The notes beneath the pieces are model-generated. The model did not search any database and was not told the DNA's origin. It saw nothing but the letters and a program-made list of their open reading frames with translations. Shown one piece after another: positions 1 to 8,611 of a stretch of 64,000 nucleotides of DNA. Location: the NCBI RefSeq assembly GCF_014648815.1, contig NZ_BMRV01000004.1, positions 496,001 through 560,000 of the forward strand. The letters are read 5' to 3'. Position 1 is the first letter of the stretch; every line of letters starts with the position of its first letter. Made by a program: the position numbers and the translations under genes. This stretch comes from Streptomyces flaveolus. GTDB taxonomy: Bacteria > Actinomycetota > Actinomycetes > Streptomycetales > Streptomycetaceae.

Positions 1-76
1 CGCCCCGGTCCGGAACCGGCGTCCGGAACCGGCGGCTCCGGCCCTGTGCCGGACCGGTCCCGCCTACGCCTCCGCC

Positions 77-592
77 CTACGCCCCTTTTGGTGCCCGCAG
101 ATCGGGCAGCAACGGCACCATGCGGTCCCAGCGGGAGACCTGGCAGCCGTCGCTCCGGTCGTAGCGCGCGTCGACCGGGCGGCCGGCCCAGGTGCCGGTG
201 ACGTGCGCGGTGGCCGGTCCGCCGTACTGCATGGTGCAGACGCTGCCCTCCGGGACCGGCGCGAAGGTGTCCTGACCCCAGCGCATGTCCTGGTCGAGCA
301 CGGCGCAGGCGCCTGCCGGGTCGGGGTGGCTGCCGCCGTCCGGGTGGCAGTACAGCTCGTACGTGCCGTCCGCGCCCGGGCCGGCGTCCCGGACGGTGAC
401 CGTCAGGTGACCACCGGCGCGGTCCTCGTCGCGGATCGGCGGCGGCATCAGCGCATCGGTGCCCGTACCGGCGCGGGAGCCGGTGTCGGCGTGCGCGGCC
501 GCGGGCACCGCGGCCAGGGAGACGAGGGTGGCGAGGGAGGCGGCGGCCGCGCCGAGAAGGCGGGCGGCGTCGAGGCGGGAGATCAGCAGCAT
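77..592 (-). CDS. subtilisin-inhibitor-like (SSI family) secreted protease inhibitor
   Basis: Secreted inhibitor of subtilisin-like serine proteases, MEROPS family I16, acting outside the cell. The ATG at 592 is chosen because it starts directly before a signal peptide with a basic start and a hydrophobic Ala/Leu core ending near AAAHA. The mature part keeps the family fold features: four Cys in two pairs (YC.. and AC.., then VC.. and GC..) and the reactive loop CTMQYGG. By comparison with SSI (CPMVY) this predicts Met at P1 and Gln at P1'. The ribosome binding site is weak (AGGTC close to the ATG), so a start upstream cannot be excluded. It is monocistronic. The family call is firm; the protease target is not known. 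Confidence 0.85.
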   Translation of the reverse strand: MLLISRLDAARLLGAAAASLATLVSLAAVPAAAHADTGSRAGTGTDALMPPPIRDEDRAGGHLTVTVRDAGPGADGTYELYCHPDGGSHPDPAGACAVLDQDMRWGQDTFAPVPEGSVCTMQYGGPATAHVTGTWAGRPVDARYDRSDGCQVSRWDRMVPLLPDLRAPKGA

Positions 593-760
593 GACCTGAC
601 TAACGCCCCGTCCGGCCGGACGTTGCGCGACCACGCCGTTAGGGCTTTGCCCTGCGACCCGCCTGCCTAGTACCGTGGGGGTCGATTGGTGACAGCACGC
701 TCAACTGTGTCATCATCGGCACGCGCCACTCGCGCTCGCACGCGAGAGGTGATGTTGTCT

Positions 761-851
761 GGAGGCGTCGCCTAGTCCGGTCTATGGCGCCGCACTGCTA
801 ATGCGGTTTGGGTCTTAAAGCCCATCGAGGGTTCAAATCCCTCCGCCTCCG
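761..851 (+). tRNA. tRNA-Ser (GCT)
   Basis: Class II tRNA with a long variable arm. The acceptor strands GGAGGCG (761-767) and CGCCTCC (844-850) pair perfectly. The anticodon loop CTGCTAA gives anticodon GCT, and the T-arm reads GGTTCAAATCC. No CCA is encoded. A strong hairpin terminator follows. Confidence 0.95.
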
Positions 852-860
852 CACATGATC

Positions 861-894
861 GACGAAGCCCCGGCCCTGCGGCCGGGGCTTCGTC
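861..894 (+). terminator. rho-independent-type hairpin after tRNA-Ser
   Basis: Perfect 14-bp inverted repeat (861-874 against 881-894) with a 6-nt loop, 9 nt after the tRNA. There is no clear U-run, as is usual for Streptomyces hairpin terminators. Confidence 0.75.
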
Positions 895-1064
895 GTTGTC
901 CGGGGTCCCATTGACGCCCCGCTGGGCGCCCTGGCGGCGTTTCCGCAGGTCACAAGGGGTGTGGCAATCGGATTTCACATGACGGCGGCAGTCATGTAAT
1001 GTTCTTCCTGTCGCCGCGAGCGGGCCGAAAGGACCGGGAGCGGCGGGAAAACAGAACAAGACAA

Positions 1065-1137
1065 GCACTCGTAGCTTAACGGATAGAGCATCTGACTACG
1101 GATCAGAAGGTTGCAGGTTCGAATCCTGCCGAGTGCA
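1065..1137 (+). tRNA. tRNA-Arg (ACG)
   Basis: Acceptor GCACTCG (1065-1071) pairs with CGAGTGC (1130-1136). The anticodon stem TCTGA/TCAGA encloses loop CTACGGA, giving anticodon ACG. The T-loop reads GGTTCGAATCC. No CCA is encoded. A 13-bp hairpin terminator follows at once. Confidence 0.95.
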
Positions 1138-1144
1138 CATGAGT

Positions 1145-1174
1145 GAGAGGCCCGGACGAGAGTCCGGGCCTCTC
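1145..1174 (+). terminator. hairpin terminator after tRNA-Arg
   Basis: Perfect 13-bp stem GAGAGGCCCGGAC / GTCCGGGCCTCTC with a 4-nt loop, 8 nt after the tRNA end, followed by CGCGTTT. Confidence 0.8.
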
Positions 1175-1313
1175 GCGTTTCCATGACGAGCGGGCGGTCG
1201 TCGGCCGCCGGCATCCCGGAAGCGGGCCCTCGGTCCGCCGCGGTCCGGCTTCTCACAGGGGCGCGTCGCCAGACGGTCAGGTTGCGACAGCATCAGGCAA
1301 TTGCCGGCCACAC

Positions 1314-1789
1314 TCCAAGGTGTACTTCGGCACCCTGGCCGCCGGCACCGCCGGCAACCGGCGCGTCATCGGTGAGGCGACGGACCGCCTCGGACACGAC
1401 GCGGCGTGGTGGTGGCTGCGGCGACACGATGCGGAGGGCATGACGCGTCTGATGCCGGCGGTCCTCGCGCTCGGCCTCGACGGCTCGCCCCGGGCCCGGA
1501 CCAAGTTCTGCACAACGGTGGACGAGCGGTCCGGCGATGCGCTCCGCACGCGGCTGACCAGGCTGTCGGCATGGCCGGCCGGAAGGCCGACGGCCTCCCG
1601 GCGGACCTGACCCGGCTGGCCCGGTCCCTGGCCCACGGCGCGCCGGAGGAGGGGCCGCCGGGGGCCGGGGAACCCGGGCCGAACCCGTTCCACTGGGCGG
1701 CGGCCGAGCTGAACCGCGAGGCGCTGGACCCGCTGACCCTCTACGCGTCGGCGGCGATTGTGGACCGGGCGGGCGGCGCGGAGAGCTGA
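1314..1789 (+). pseudogene. frameshifted, 5'-truncated gene remnant (family not recognised)
   Basis: Two overlapping reading frames with strong third-position GC follow each other. Frame one starts around SKVYFGTLAAG (1314) and runs to a stop near 1610. A second frame picks up around 1560 with KADGLPADLTRLARSLAHG and ends NREALDPLTLYASAAIVDR before the stop at 1789. Both look coding, and together they suggest the C-terminal half of one protein broken by a single frameshift near 1545-1575, with the 5' part missing. The break point lies just downstream of tRNA-Arg, a common insertion site. The tail overlaps the end of the convergent ctaA by 49 bp. A distant resemblance of the first part to aromatic prenyltransferases crossed my mind but I cannot support it. 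Confidence 0.4.
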
Positions 1790-2715
1790 TCGACGGCCGG
1801 CTCCCCGTCCGTCACCTGCCGCTTCACCGCGAGCACGACGCTGACCGCCCCGGCCCACACCAGGGCGGAACCGAACAGGTGCAGGATGACCGCCACCGCG
1901 GGCAGGGAGGTGAGCGACTGGAACAGCCCGACGGCGCCCTGGGCCACGAAGACGGCGAGGAACACCCCGGTGCGCCGGCGAGCCGGGGAACCGGCGGGCA
2001 GAGCGGTCAGCAGCAGGCCGCCCACGACGAGGCAGCCCGCGGCGATCACCCCGTGCACGACGGTGACGCCCGCCCAGTCGAACGGCATCCGGCTCACGTC
2101 GGACGAGTCGCCCGCGTGCGGTCCGGAGCCGGTGACCGCGGTGCCCACCACGAGCAGGACGAAGGTCCCCGCCGGCAGAAGACGGCTCAGGGCCAATGCA
2201 CGCCCGGGCCGGGGCATCGGCGCGGGCACCTCGTGCTCCTGTCGGCGCACGCCTTCCCAGGTGACGACCGCCGTGGCCAGCAGCAGCGCCGCGGCGAGGA
2301 AGTGCGCGGCGACGATGTACGGGCTGAGCCGCATCCACACCGTGACGCCTCCGACGACGGCGTTGAGGACGACGACCCAGAACTGGGCCCACGCCCCGCG
2401 CAGCACGTCGCGCGACGGATCGCGCTGCAGCCGTGCGGCGATGATGAGCCAGCCGACCACCGCGCACAGGACACCGGTCAGCAGCCTGTTGCCGAACTCG
2501 ATCGCGCCGTGCATGCCCATCTCGGCCGTGGGCGCCAGGCTCTCCCCGGTGCACGACGGCCACTCGGGGCAGCCGAGCCCCGATCCGGTGACCCGCACCA
2601 CGCCACCGGTGACGATGATCCCGACGGCTGCCACCACCGACGCCACTGCCGCGCTGTGCAGGCTCCGAGGCCCCCACGTGTACCGACCGGCTAGCCAGGA
2701 GAGCGGTGTCCGCAC
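1741..2715 (-). CDS. ctaA: heme A synthase, COX15/CtaA family
   Basis: Membrane enzyme converting heme O to heme A for aa3-type cytochrome c oxidase. The 324-residue protein has eight hydrophobic segments. The family marks are present: a Cys pair in the first extracytoplasmic loop (LGCPEWPSC, about residues 48-56) and His residues in MHGAIEFGNR, AHFLAAALL, VVHGVIAAG and ILHLFGSALVWAG, the expected heme ligands. The start is the GTG at 2715 with GAGGGG five bases upstream. It is transcribed alone; the neighbouring DUF2797 gene diverges from it. Streptomyces usually keep ctaA near ctaB and the pentose-phosphate genes, and those are not seen here. Confidence 0.9.
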   Translation of the reverse strand: MRTPLSWLAGRYTWGPRSLHSAAVASVVAAVGIIVTGGVVRVTGSGLGCPEWPSCTGESLAPTAEMGMHGAIEFGNRLLTGVLCAVVGWLIIAARLQRDPSRDVLRGAWAQFWVVVLNAVVGGVTVWMRLSPYIVAAHFLAAALLLATAVVTWEGVRRQEHEVPAPMPRPGRALALSRLLPAGTFVLLVVGTAVTGSGPHAGDSSDVSRMPFDWAGVTVVHGVIAAGCLVVGGLLLTALPAGSPARRRTGVFLAVFVAQGAVGLFQSLTSLPAVAVILHLFGSALVWAGAVSVVLAVKRQVTDGEPAVDQLSAPPARSTIAADA

Positions 2716-2862
2716 GATGACCCCTCACTGATGACGCGCGTGTCCCCCCGCGCTCATCCTAGTGGCGCCGTTGCAGGGCACTGCTTCTGTGGTGCGGTTC
2801 AGGACAGCGCGCGGTGTCGGCCGACCGGGCCTTGTCAGTGGTGGCTCGTACGCTCGTGGGTG

Positions 2863-3753
2863 ATGGCACAGGCATGGAAGTGCGCGGGGCTGCGGTGGGT
2901 GGCGGGCGGCCCCGTGCTGACGTGGGTCGGTGGGCGGCGCAGCGCGCTGACCAGGGGGAAGCGGGTGGCCTTCGGGGTCGCGGCAGGGGATGTGCGGACG
3001 TGTGTCGGGGCGCGGGGGCACGCGTGTCCGGCCGGGGTGGCCGTGCCGGGGCGGAGTACGGGGGCTCGGTGCGAGGAGTGCGCGCGGCTGGATCGGGCGC
3101 ACTCGGTGGCCGCGGACACGATCGCCGACGATCCGCGGCCGTACCGGGTGTACTTGGCGTGGTTCGGGCCGGGTCTCGTCAAGGTGGGGATCACCGGGGT
3201 CGAGAGGGGGTCGGCTCGGCTGCTGGAGCAGGGGGCGGTGTGTTTCAGCTGGCTGGGGACCGGGCCGTTGATGGCCGCCCGGCGGACCGAGGAACTGCTG
3301 CGGGCTGCGTTGCGCGTGCCCGACCGCATTCCGTACGCCCAGAAGCGGGCGGTGCGGGCCGTGCTGCCCGCGACGGAGGAGCAGCGGGCGGCCGAGATCG
3401 CCGCACTGCACGAGCGGGCGGCGGCGCTCGGCGGCTGGCCGGAGTCGCTGACGCCGGAGCCGTTCCGGGCGGTGGATCACGTGCGGGCGTTCGGGCTCGC
3501 GGAGGGGGAGCGGGGGGACCGGGGGCCGGGAGCCGTGGGGGAGGTGGTCGAGCTGGTGGCGGGGGGTGCGGTCGGGGGCGAGCTGGTGGCGGTCGCCGGA
3601 CCGGATCTGCACCTGTCCACGGAGCGGGGAGTCGTCGTGCTCGACACGCGGCTGATGACGGGGTGGGAGCTGCTGGCCGCCGAGGGGGACCGGTGCGCCG
3701 TTCCCGTACGGGAGTTCAAGGGGGCCGGCGGAATCCAGGACGGGCTTTTCTGA
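2863..3753 (+). CDS. DUF2797 family protein
   Basis: Conserved actinobacterial protein of unknown function, about 296 residues from the ATG at 2863 (MAQAWKC), which is preferred over an in-frame start at 2731 because the longer version would overlap the ctaA promoter. It carries Cys residues in CGARCEECARL-like spacing (CPAG near residue 45, CEECARL near 60), suggesting metal binding. A central stretch, RVYLAWFGPGLVKVGIT, is typical of the family and recalls the first strand pair of the GIY-YIG fold, although no catalytic set is evident. The end (EFKGAGGIQDGLF) is also family-like. No operon partner is seen. The family assignment is reasonably sure; the function is not known. Confidence 0.7.
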   Translation: MAQAWKCAGLRWVAGGPVLTWVGGRRSALTRGKRVAFGVAAGDVRTCVGARGHACPAGVAVPGRSTGARCEECARLDRAHSVAADTIADDPRPYRVYLAWFGPGLVKVGITGVERGSARLLEQGAVCFSWLGTGPLMAARRTEELLRAALRVPDRIPYAQKRAVRAVLPATEEQRAAEIAALHERAAALGGWPESLTPEPFRAVDHVRAFGLAEGERGDRGPGAVGEVVELVAGGAVGGELVAVAGPDLHLSTERGVVVLDTRLMTGWELLAAEGDRCAVPVREFKGAGGIQDGLF

Positions 3754-3815
3754 GCCGGCGTCTTCTTCGGCCGGGAGGTGGACCCCGTCCGGCTCTCGGG
3801 GAGATCGTGGGCCAC

Positions 3816-4733
3816 ATGAGTGATCACCGCATCGCGCCGGGGGCCGGTCCCGAGGAGATCGGGCACGTCCGTGGCTTCTGGGAGGAACTCGGGCTGCCCG
3901 GCCTCGTCGACGTCCACACGCACTTCATGCCCGAGCGGGTGCTGCGCAAGGTCTGGGGGTACTTCGACGCACTCGGCCCGCTGACCGGCGGGGTGGAGTG
4001 GCCGATCACCTACCGCAGGGAGGAAGAGGAACGGACGGCGCTGCTCCGCGAGTTCGGGGTACGGGCCTTCACCGCCATGCTGTACCCGCACAAGCCGGGC
4101 ATGGCGCAGTGGCTGAACGACTGGGCGGTGGACTTCGCCCGCCGGACACCCGACTGCCTGCACACCTCCACCCTCTTCCCGGAGCCCGGCGTCGAGGCGT
4201 ACGTCGGCCGGGCCGTCGAGGCGGGGGCGCGGGTCTTCAAGGCACATGTGCAGGTGGGCGCGTACGACCCGGCCGACGCGCTGCTCGACGGGGCCTGGGG
4301 ACTGCTCGCCGACGCGGGGGTCCCGGTGGTGATCCACTGCGGTTCCGGGCCCGCGCCGGGCAAGCACACCGGGCCCGAGCCGATCGCGCGGATGCTGGCG
4401 AGGCACCCCCGGCTGCGGCTGATCGTCGCGCACCTCGGGATGCCGGAGTACGAGGAGTTCCTGGACCTCGCCGAGCGCTACGGCGAGGTGCGGCTGGACA
4501 CGACCATGGCGTTCACCGACTTCAGCGAGCGCCTCGCCCCCTTCCCCCGGCGGGCCCTGCCCCGGCTGGCCGGCCTCGGCGACCGCGTCCTGCTCGGGTC
4601 CGACTTCCCCAACATCCCGTATCCCTACCTGCATCAGCTGCACGCGCTGGAGCGGCTGGAGCTGGGTGACGCGTGGCTGCGGGCTGTCTGCCACGACAAC
4701 GCGGCCCGGCTGTTCGGGTTGCCGGAGGACTGA
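3816..4733 (+). CDS. amidohydrolase family (metal-dependent TIM-barrel hydrolase)
   Basis: A 305-residue protein of the amidohydrolase-2 type, related in fold to ACMS decarboxylase-like enzymes. The first metal motif is VDVHTHF near residue 30. Later ligands follow as VVIHCGSG, IVAHLGMPEYEEF and LGSDFPNIPY near the C-terminus, giving the usual His/His/Asp arrangement with a catalytic Asp in GSDFP. The start ATG at 3816 follows GGGGAGATC. It lies 62 bp after the DUF2797 gene on the same strand. The substrate cannot be deduced; carboxylase/decarboxylase or hydrolase activity are both possible for this family. Confidence 0.8.
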   Translation: MSDHRIAPGAGPEEIGHVRGFWEELGLPGLVDVHTHFMPERVLRKVWGYFDALGPLTGGVEWPITYRREEEERTALLREFGVRAFTAMLYPHKPGMAQWLNDWAVDFARRTPDCLHTSTLFPEPGVEAYVGRAVEAGARVFKAHVQVGAYDPADALLDGAWGLLADAGVPVVIHCGSGPAPGKHTGPEPIARMLARHPRLRLIVAHLGMPEYEEFLDLAERYGEVRLDTTMAFTDFSERLAPFPRRALPRLAGLGDRVLLGSDFPNIPYPYLHQLHALERLELGDAWLRAVCHDNAARLFGLPED

Positions 4734-4848
4734 CCGGGGCTGACCGGTGGCGCGCCCAAGAGATTCCTGTAAGGCCCCTGTGCGTTTCTCAGAGAAATCA
4801 CAGCCTGGAGAAAGGGTGTTCTCAGAGCACCCCGACATCGTGTCCGGT

Positions 4849-5589
4849 ATGACCACGACCTCGCCCCAGGGGCGCACCGAACTGCTGAGGCCGGACGGGA
4901 GCCCCGTCCGGGTGCTTGTGGTGGACGACGAGCTGTCCATCACCGAACTGCTGTCCATGGCCCTGCGCTACGAGGGCTGGCAGATCCGCAGCGCGGGTGA
5001 CGGGCACGGTGCCGTCCAGGCCGCGCGCGAGTTCCGGCCCGACGCCGTCGTCCTGGACATGATGCTGCCCGACATGGACGGGCTCAGCGTGCTGGGGCGG
5101 CTGCGCCGCGACCTGCCGGACGTGCCGGTGCTGTTCCTGACCGCGAAGGACGCGGTGGAGGACCGCATCGCCGGGCTGACCGCGGGCGGGGACGACTACG
5201 TCACCAAGCCCTTCAGCCTGGAGGAGGTCGTCGCCCGGCTGCGCGGCCTGATCCGCCGCTCGGGCGCCGCCGACCGGCGCTCCGACTCCGTCCTCGTCGT
5301 CGGCGACCTCACCCTCGACGAGGACAGCCACGAGGTCACCCGCGGCGGCGACGGCATCCACCTCACCGCCACCGAGTTCGAGCTGCTGCGCTTCCTGATG
5401 CGCAATCCGCGGCGCGTCCTCAGCAAGGCGCAGATCCTGGACCGCGTGTGGTCCTACGACTTCGGCGGCCAGGCCAACGTCGTCGAGCTGTACATCTCCT
5501 ACCTGCGCCGGAAGATCGACGCCGGTCGCGAGCCGATGATCCACACCCGGCGCGGCGCCGGTTACCTGATCAAGCCCGCGGTGTCATGA
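4849..5589 (+). CDS. OmpR-family DNA-binding response regulator
   Basis: Two-component response regulator of about 246 residues. The receiver domain has the acidic pair VVDDE, the phosphoacceptor Asp70 in VVLDMMLPDMDG, and the conserved Lys in YVTKPF. The C-terminal winged helix matches OmpR/PhoB (LTATEFELLRFLMRNP, then VVELYISYLRRKI and RRGAGYLI). The ATG at 4849 is preferred to an upstream in-frame start at 4747 because it begins just before the receiver domain. Its stop overlaps the start of the histidine kinase (ATGA), so the two are translationally coupled. The signal is unknown; the linked glycosyltransferases suggest a cell-envelope stimulus (inference). Confidence 0.9.
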   Translation: MTTTSPQGRTELLRPDGSPVRVLVVDDELSITELLSMALRYEGWQIRSAGDGHGAVQAAREFRPDAVVLDMMLPDMDGLSVLGRLRRDLPDVPVLFLTAKDAVEDRIAGLTAGGDDYVTKPFSLEEVVARLRGLIRRSGAADRRSDSVLVVGDLTLDEDSHEVTRGGDGIHLTATEFELLRFLMRNPRRVLSKAQILDRVWSYDFGGQANVVELYISYLRRKIDAGREPMIHTRRGAGYLIKPAVS

Positions 5590-7142
5590 GCCGACGGCGG
5601 CGCCCGCGCCCGCGGACCCTGCGGACGCGGCTCGTTGTCGCGTCGGTGGCTCTGATCGCCGTCGTGTGCGCGGTGATCGGCACGGTGACGACACTGGCGC
5701 TGCGCTCGCACCTGTACGAGCAGCTGGACGGGCAGGTGCACGAGGTCGCGATGCGGGTGTCCGGATTCGGGCCGCCGGGTGATCCCCAGGCCGGCGGCGG
5801 TGTGCCGCAGCGGATGGACCTCGACGAGTTCGTCCGGCACGGACCGCAGCCGCGCGGCACGATCGTCGCCGAGGTGCGGGGCGCCACCGTCACCGACGCC
5901 AAGTACGGCAAGGAGGACAAGGAGAGCACCGACCTCAGCCGCACGGCGGCGGTCTCTCTGGACGAGTCCCAGCGCGCCGCGCTCGCCACCGTCTCCCGGG
6001 ACGGCAAGGCGCACACCGTGGAGGTCCCCGGCCTCGGCGACTACCGCGTGGAGTACCACGACGGCTACTACGCCGCCCTCCCCACCGCGGACGTCACCGG
6101 CACCATCAGCACGCTGATCCTCGTGGAGGCCAGTGTCACCGCCGCCGGTCTCATCGCCGCCTCCCTCGCCGGGACGGTCATCGTCGGCGTCGCCACCCGC
6201 CCCCTGCGCAGGGTCGCCGCCACCGCCACCCGCGTCTCCGAACTCCCCCTGCACGCGGGCGAGGTGAACCTCGACGAACGCGTCCCGGAGTCCGAGTGCG
6301 ACCCGCACACCGAGGTCGGCCGGGTCGGCTCCGCGCTCAACCGCATGCTGAACCACGTGCACGGAGCCCTGCACGCACGGCAGGAGAGCGAGACGCGGGT
6401 ACGGCAGTTCGTCGCGGACGCCAGCCACGAGCTGCGCACGCCGCTCGCCTCCATCCGCGGGTACGCCGAACTCACCCGCCGGGGACGCGAACAGGTCGGC
6501 CCCGACACCCGGCACGCGCTGGGCCGCATCGAGTCCGAGGCAGGGCGCATGACCCTGCTGGTCGAGGATCTGCTGCTGCTCGCCCGCCTGGACGCCGGGC
6601 GCCCGCTGGAGTTCGGGCAGACCGACCTCGTCCCGCTCGTCGTGGACACCGTCAGCGACGCCCGCGCGGCCGGCCTCGACCACGTCTGGCGGCTCGACCT
6701 GCCCGACGAACCGGCGCCGGTGTCGGCGGACGCCGCCCGGCTCCAGCAGGTCCTGGTCAATCTGCTGGCCAACGCCCGCAACCACACCCCGCCCGGTACG
6801 ACGGTCACCGCGCGGGTGCGGCACAGCGGGCCCTGGCTGTGCGTGGACGTCGAGGACAACGGGCAGGGCATCCCGCCCGCACTGCTGCCGCACGTCTTCG
6901 AGCGCTTCGCCCGCGGCGACTCGGCGCGGTCCCGGGCGACCGGCTCGACCGGCCTCGGGCTCGCCATCGTGCAGGCCGTGACGACCGCGCACGGCGGTGG
7001 GGTGAGTGTCGACAGCGTGCCGGGGCGGACGGTCTTCACCGTGCACCTGCCCGCAGCGCCCGCGCTGCCCGCGCAGGACAGCGCGCGACCGTACTCACAG
7101 GTACAGCACAGCCTCACCACACGGGTGCGACAGGGGAGTTGA
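5586..7142 (+). CDS. sensor histidine kinase (HAMP-HisKA-HATPase)
   Basis: Membrane sensor kinase of 518 residues, partner of the preceding response regulator. An N-terminal membrane helix (about 16-40) is followed by an extracytoplasmic domain, a second helix (about 178-205), then HAMP. The HisKA H-box reads DASHELRTPLASIRGY with phosphoacceptor His281. The ATPase domain has the N-box LLANARNHTPPG, G1 DNGQGIPP, an F-box in VFERFAR and G2 GSTGLGLAIV, so it looks catalytically complete. The ATG overlaps the regulator stop by four bases. The following glycosyltransferase starts 14 bp after its stop, suggesting one transcript. Confidence 0.9.
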   Translation: MSRRRRPRPRTLRTRLVVASVALIAVVCAVIGTVTTLALRSHLYEQLDGQVHEVAMRVSGFGPPGDPQAGGGVPQRMDLDEFVRHGPQPRGTIVAEVRGATVTDAKYGKEDKESTDLSRTAAVSLDESQRAALATVSRDGKAHTVEVPGLGDYRVEYHDGYYAALPTADVTGTISTLILVEASVTAAGLIAASLAGTVIVGVATRPLRRVAATATRVSELPLHAGEVNLDERVPESECDPHTEVGRVGSALNRMLNHVHGALHARQESETRVRQFVADASHELRTPLASIRGYAELTRRGREQVGPDTRHALGRIESEAGRMTLLVEDLLLLARLDAGRPLEFGQTDLVPLVVDTVSDARAAGLDHVWRLDLPDEPAPVSADAARLQQVLVNLLANARNHTPPGTTVTARVRHSGPWLCVDVEDNGQGIPPALLPHVFERFARGDSARSRATGSTGLGLAIVQAVTTAHGGGVSVDSVPGRTVFTVHLPAAPALPAQDSARPYSQVQHSLTTRVRQGS

Positions 7143-7156
7143 GAAGAGTCGGTCCC

Positions 7157-8611
7157 ATGCGAACCGACTCTTCTCCCGGCTCCCTGCCGGCGCGGGAGCA
7201 CCTCCCGGCCGCAGGAGCCGGTACGCCTGTCCTGGACGTAGTGATCCCCGTCTACAACGAGGAGAAGGACCTGCGGCCGTGCGTCCTGAGACTGCACGAG
7301 CACCTCACCCGCACCTTCCCGTACGCGTTCCGCATCACGGTCGCGGACAACGCCTCCACGGACGCCACCCCGCAGGTGGCGGCGCGGCTGGCGGCGGAAC
7401 TCGCGGAGGTCAGGTCCGCCCGGCTGGAGCAGAAGGGTCGGGGCCGGGCCCTCAGGACCGTCTGGTCGGCCTCCGACGCCCCGGTCCTCGCCTACATGGA
7501 CGTCGACCTGTCCACCGACCTCAACGCGCTGCTGCCGCTGGTCGCCCCGCTGATCTCCGGCCACTCGGACCTGGCGATCGGCTCGCGGCTCGCCCGCAAC
7601 TCGCGGGTCGTGCGCGGCGCCAAGCGGGAGTTCATCTCCCGCACCTACAACCTCATCCTGCGCGGCTCCCTCCAGGCCCGCTTCTCCGACGCCCAGTGCG
7701 GTTTCAAGGCGATCCGCCGGGACGTGGCCCAGGTGCTGCTGCCGCTGGTGGAGGACACCGGCTGGTTCTTCGACACCGAGCTGCTGGTGCTCGCCGAGCG
7801 GGCCGGGCTGCGGATCCACGAGGTGCCGGTCGACTGGATCGACGACCCGGACTCCACCGTGCACATCGTGCGGACGGCGACCGACGACCTCAGGGGCGTG
7901 TGGCGGGTCGGCAAGGCCCTGGCCACGGGTTCGCTGCCGCTGGACCGGCTGGCCCGGCCGTTCGGCGACGACCCGCGCGACCGGGACATCGAGGACGTAC
8001 CGCAGGGCCTGGCCCGGCAGCTCGTCGGCTTCTGCGTCGTCGGAGTCCTGTCCACCCTCTTCTACTTGGTGCTCTACAGCGGCTTCCGGGTCTTCGCCGG
8101 GTCCCAGCCCGCCAACGCGCTCGCCCTGCTGGTGTCGGCGGTCGCCAACACCGCCGCCAACCGGCGGCTGACCTTCGGGGTGCGCGGCCGGGGCGGCGCG
8201 GTGCGCCATCAGGCACAGGGGCTGGTCGTCTTCGGCATCGGCCTGGCCCTCACCAGCGGTTCGCTCGCCGCCCTGAGCGCGGCGACGGCCGACCCGGCCC
8301 ACTCCACCGAGCTGGCGGTGCTGATCGCCGCCAATCTCGCCGCCACCGTGCTGCGCTTCCTGCTCTTCCGGGCCTGGGTGTTCCCGGAAGCGCCGCCCGC
8401 CGTCCCGCAGGCGCCGCCCGCCCCGGACCCGCGCCCGTACGCGGCGGCACCGTACGGAGCGACCCCGCACGAGGCGGCACCGTACGCCACGCCCGCCTGC
8501 CCGACGACCTCGTTCCGCGCCGGTGACGTCGCGGACCACCCCCGGGGCGACGCCACCGTGCGACTGGCGCCGGTACGCCCCGCCGACACCGACCCGAGGG
8601 ACGGACGATGA
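7157..8611 (+). CDS. GT2 glycosyltransferase with C-terminal GtrA-like membrane domain
   Basis: A 484-residue fusion. Residues about 25-260 form a family 2 glycosyltransferase of the dolichyl/polyprenyl-phosphate glucosyl- or mannosyltransferase type: VVIPVYNEEKDL binds the nucleotide sugar, the DVDLSTDL segment supplies the DXD-type metal site, and GSRLARNS and SDAQCGFKA are typical. Residues about 280-420 contain four hydrophobic helices matching GtrA-type lipid-linked sugar flippase domains. The tail is low-complexity Pro/Ala. It probably makes and positions a polyprenyl-phosphate sugar that the next gene uses as donor (inference from context). Its stop overlaps the next start (ATGA). Confidence 0.85.
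   Translation: MRTDSSPGSLPAREHLPAAGAGTPVLDVVIPVYNEEKDLRPCVLRLHEHLTRTFPYAFRITVADNASTDATPQVAARLAAELAEVRSARLEQKGRGRALRTVWSASDAPVLAYMDVDLSTDLNALLPLVAPLISGHSDLAIGSRLARNSRVVRGAKREFISRTYNLILRGSLQARFSDAQCGFKAIRRDVAQVLLPLVEDTGWFFDTELLVLAERAGLRIHEVPVDWIDDPDSTVHIVRTATDDLRGVWRVGKALATGSLPLDRLARPFGDDPRDRDIEDVPQGLARQLVGFCVVGVLSTLFYLVLYSGFRVFAGSQPANALALLVSAVANTAANRRLTFGVRGRGGAVRHQAQGLVVFGIGLALTSGSLAALSAATADPAHSTELAVLIAANLAATVLRFLLFRAWVFPEAPPAVPQAPPAPDPRPYAAAPYGATPHEAAPYATPACPTTSFRAGDVADHPRGDATVRLAPVRPADTDPRDGR

Noticed and set aside
1277..2728. Long minus-strand open frame overlapping ctaA
   Set aside because: Arg-rich translation without domain sense; the ctaA frame carries the family motifs. It is a shadow caused by high GC.
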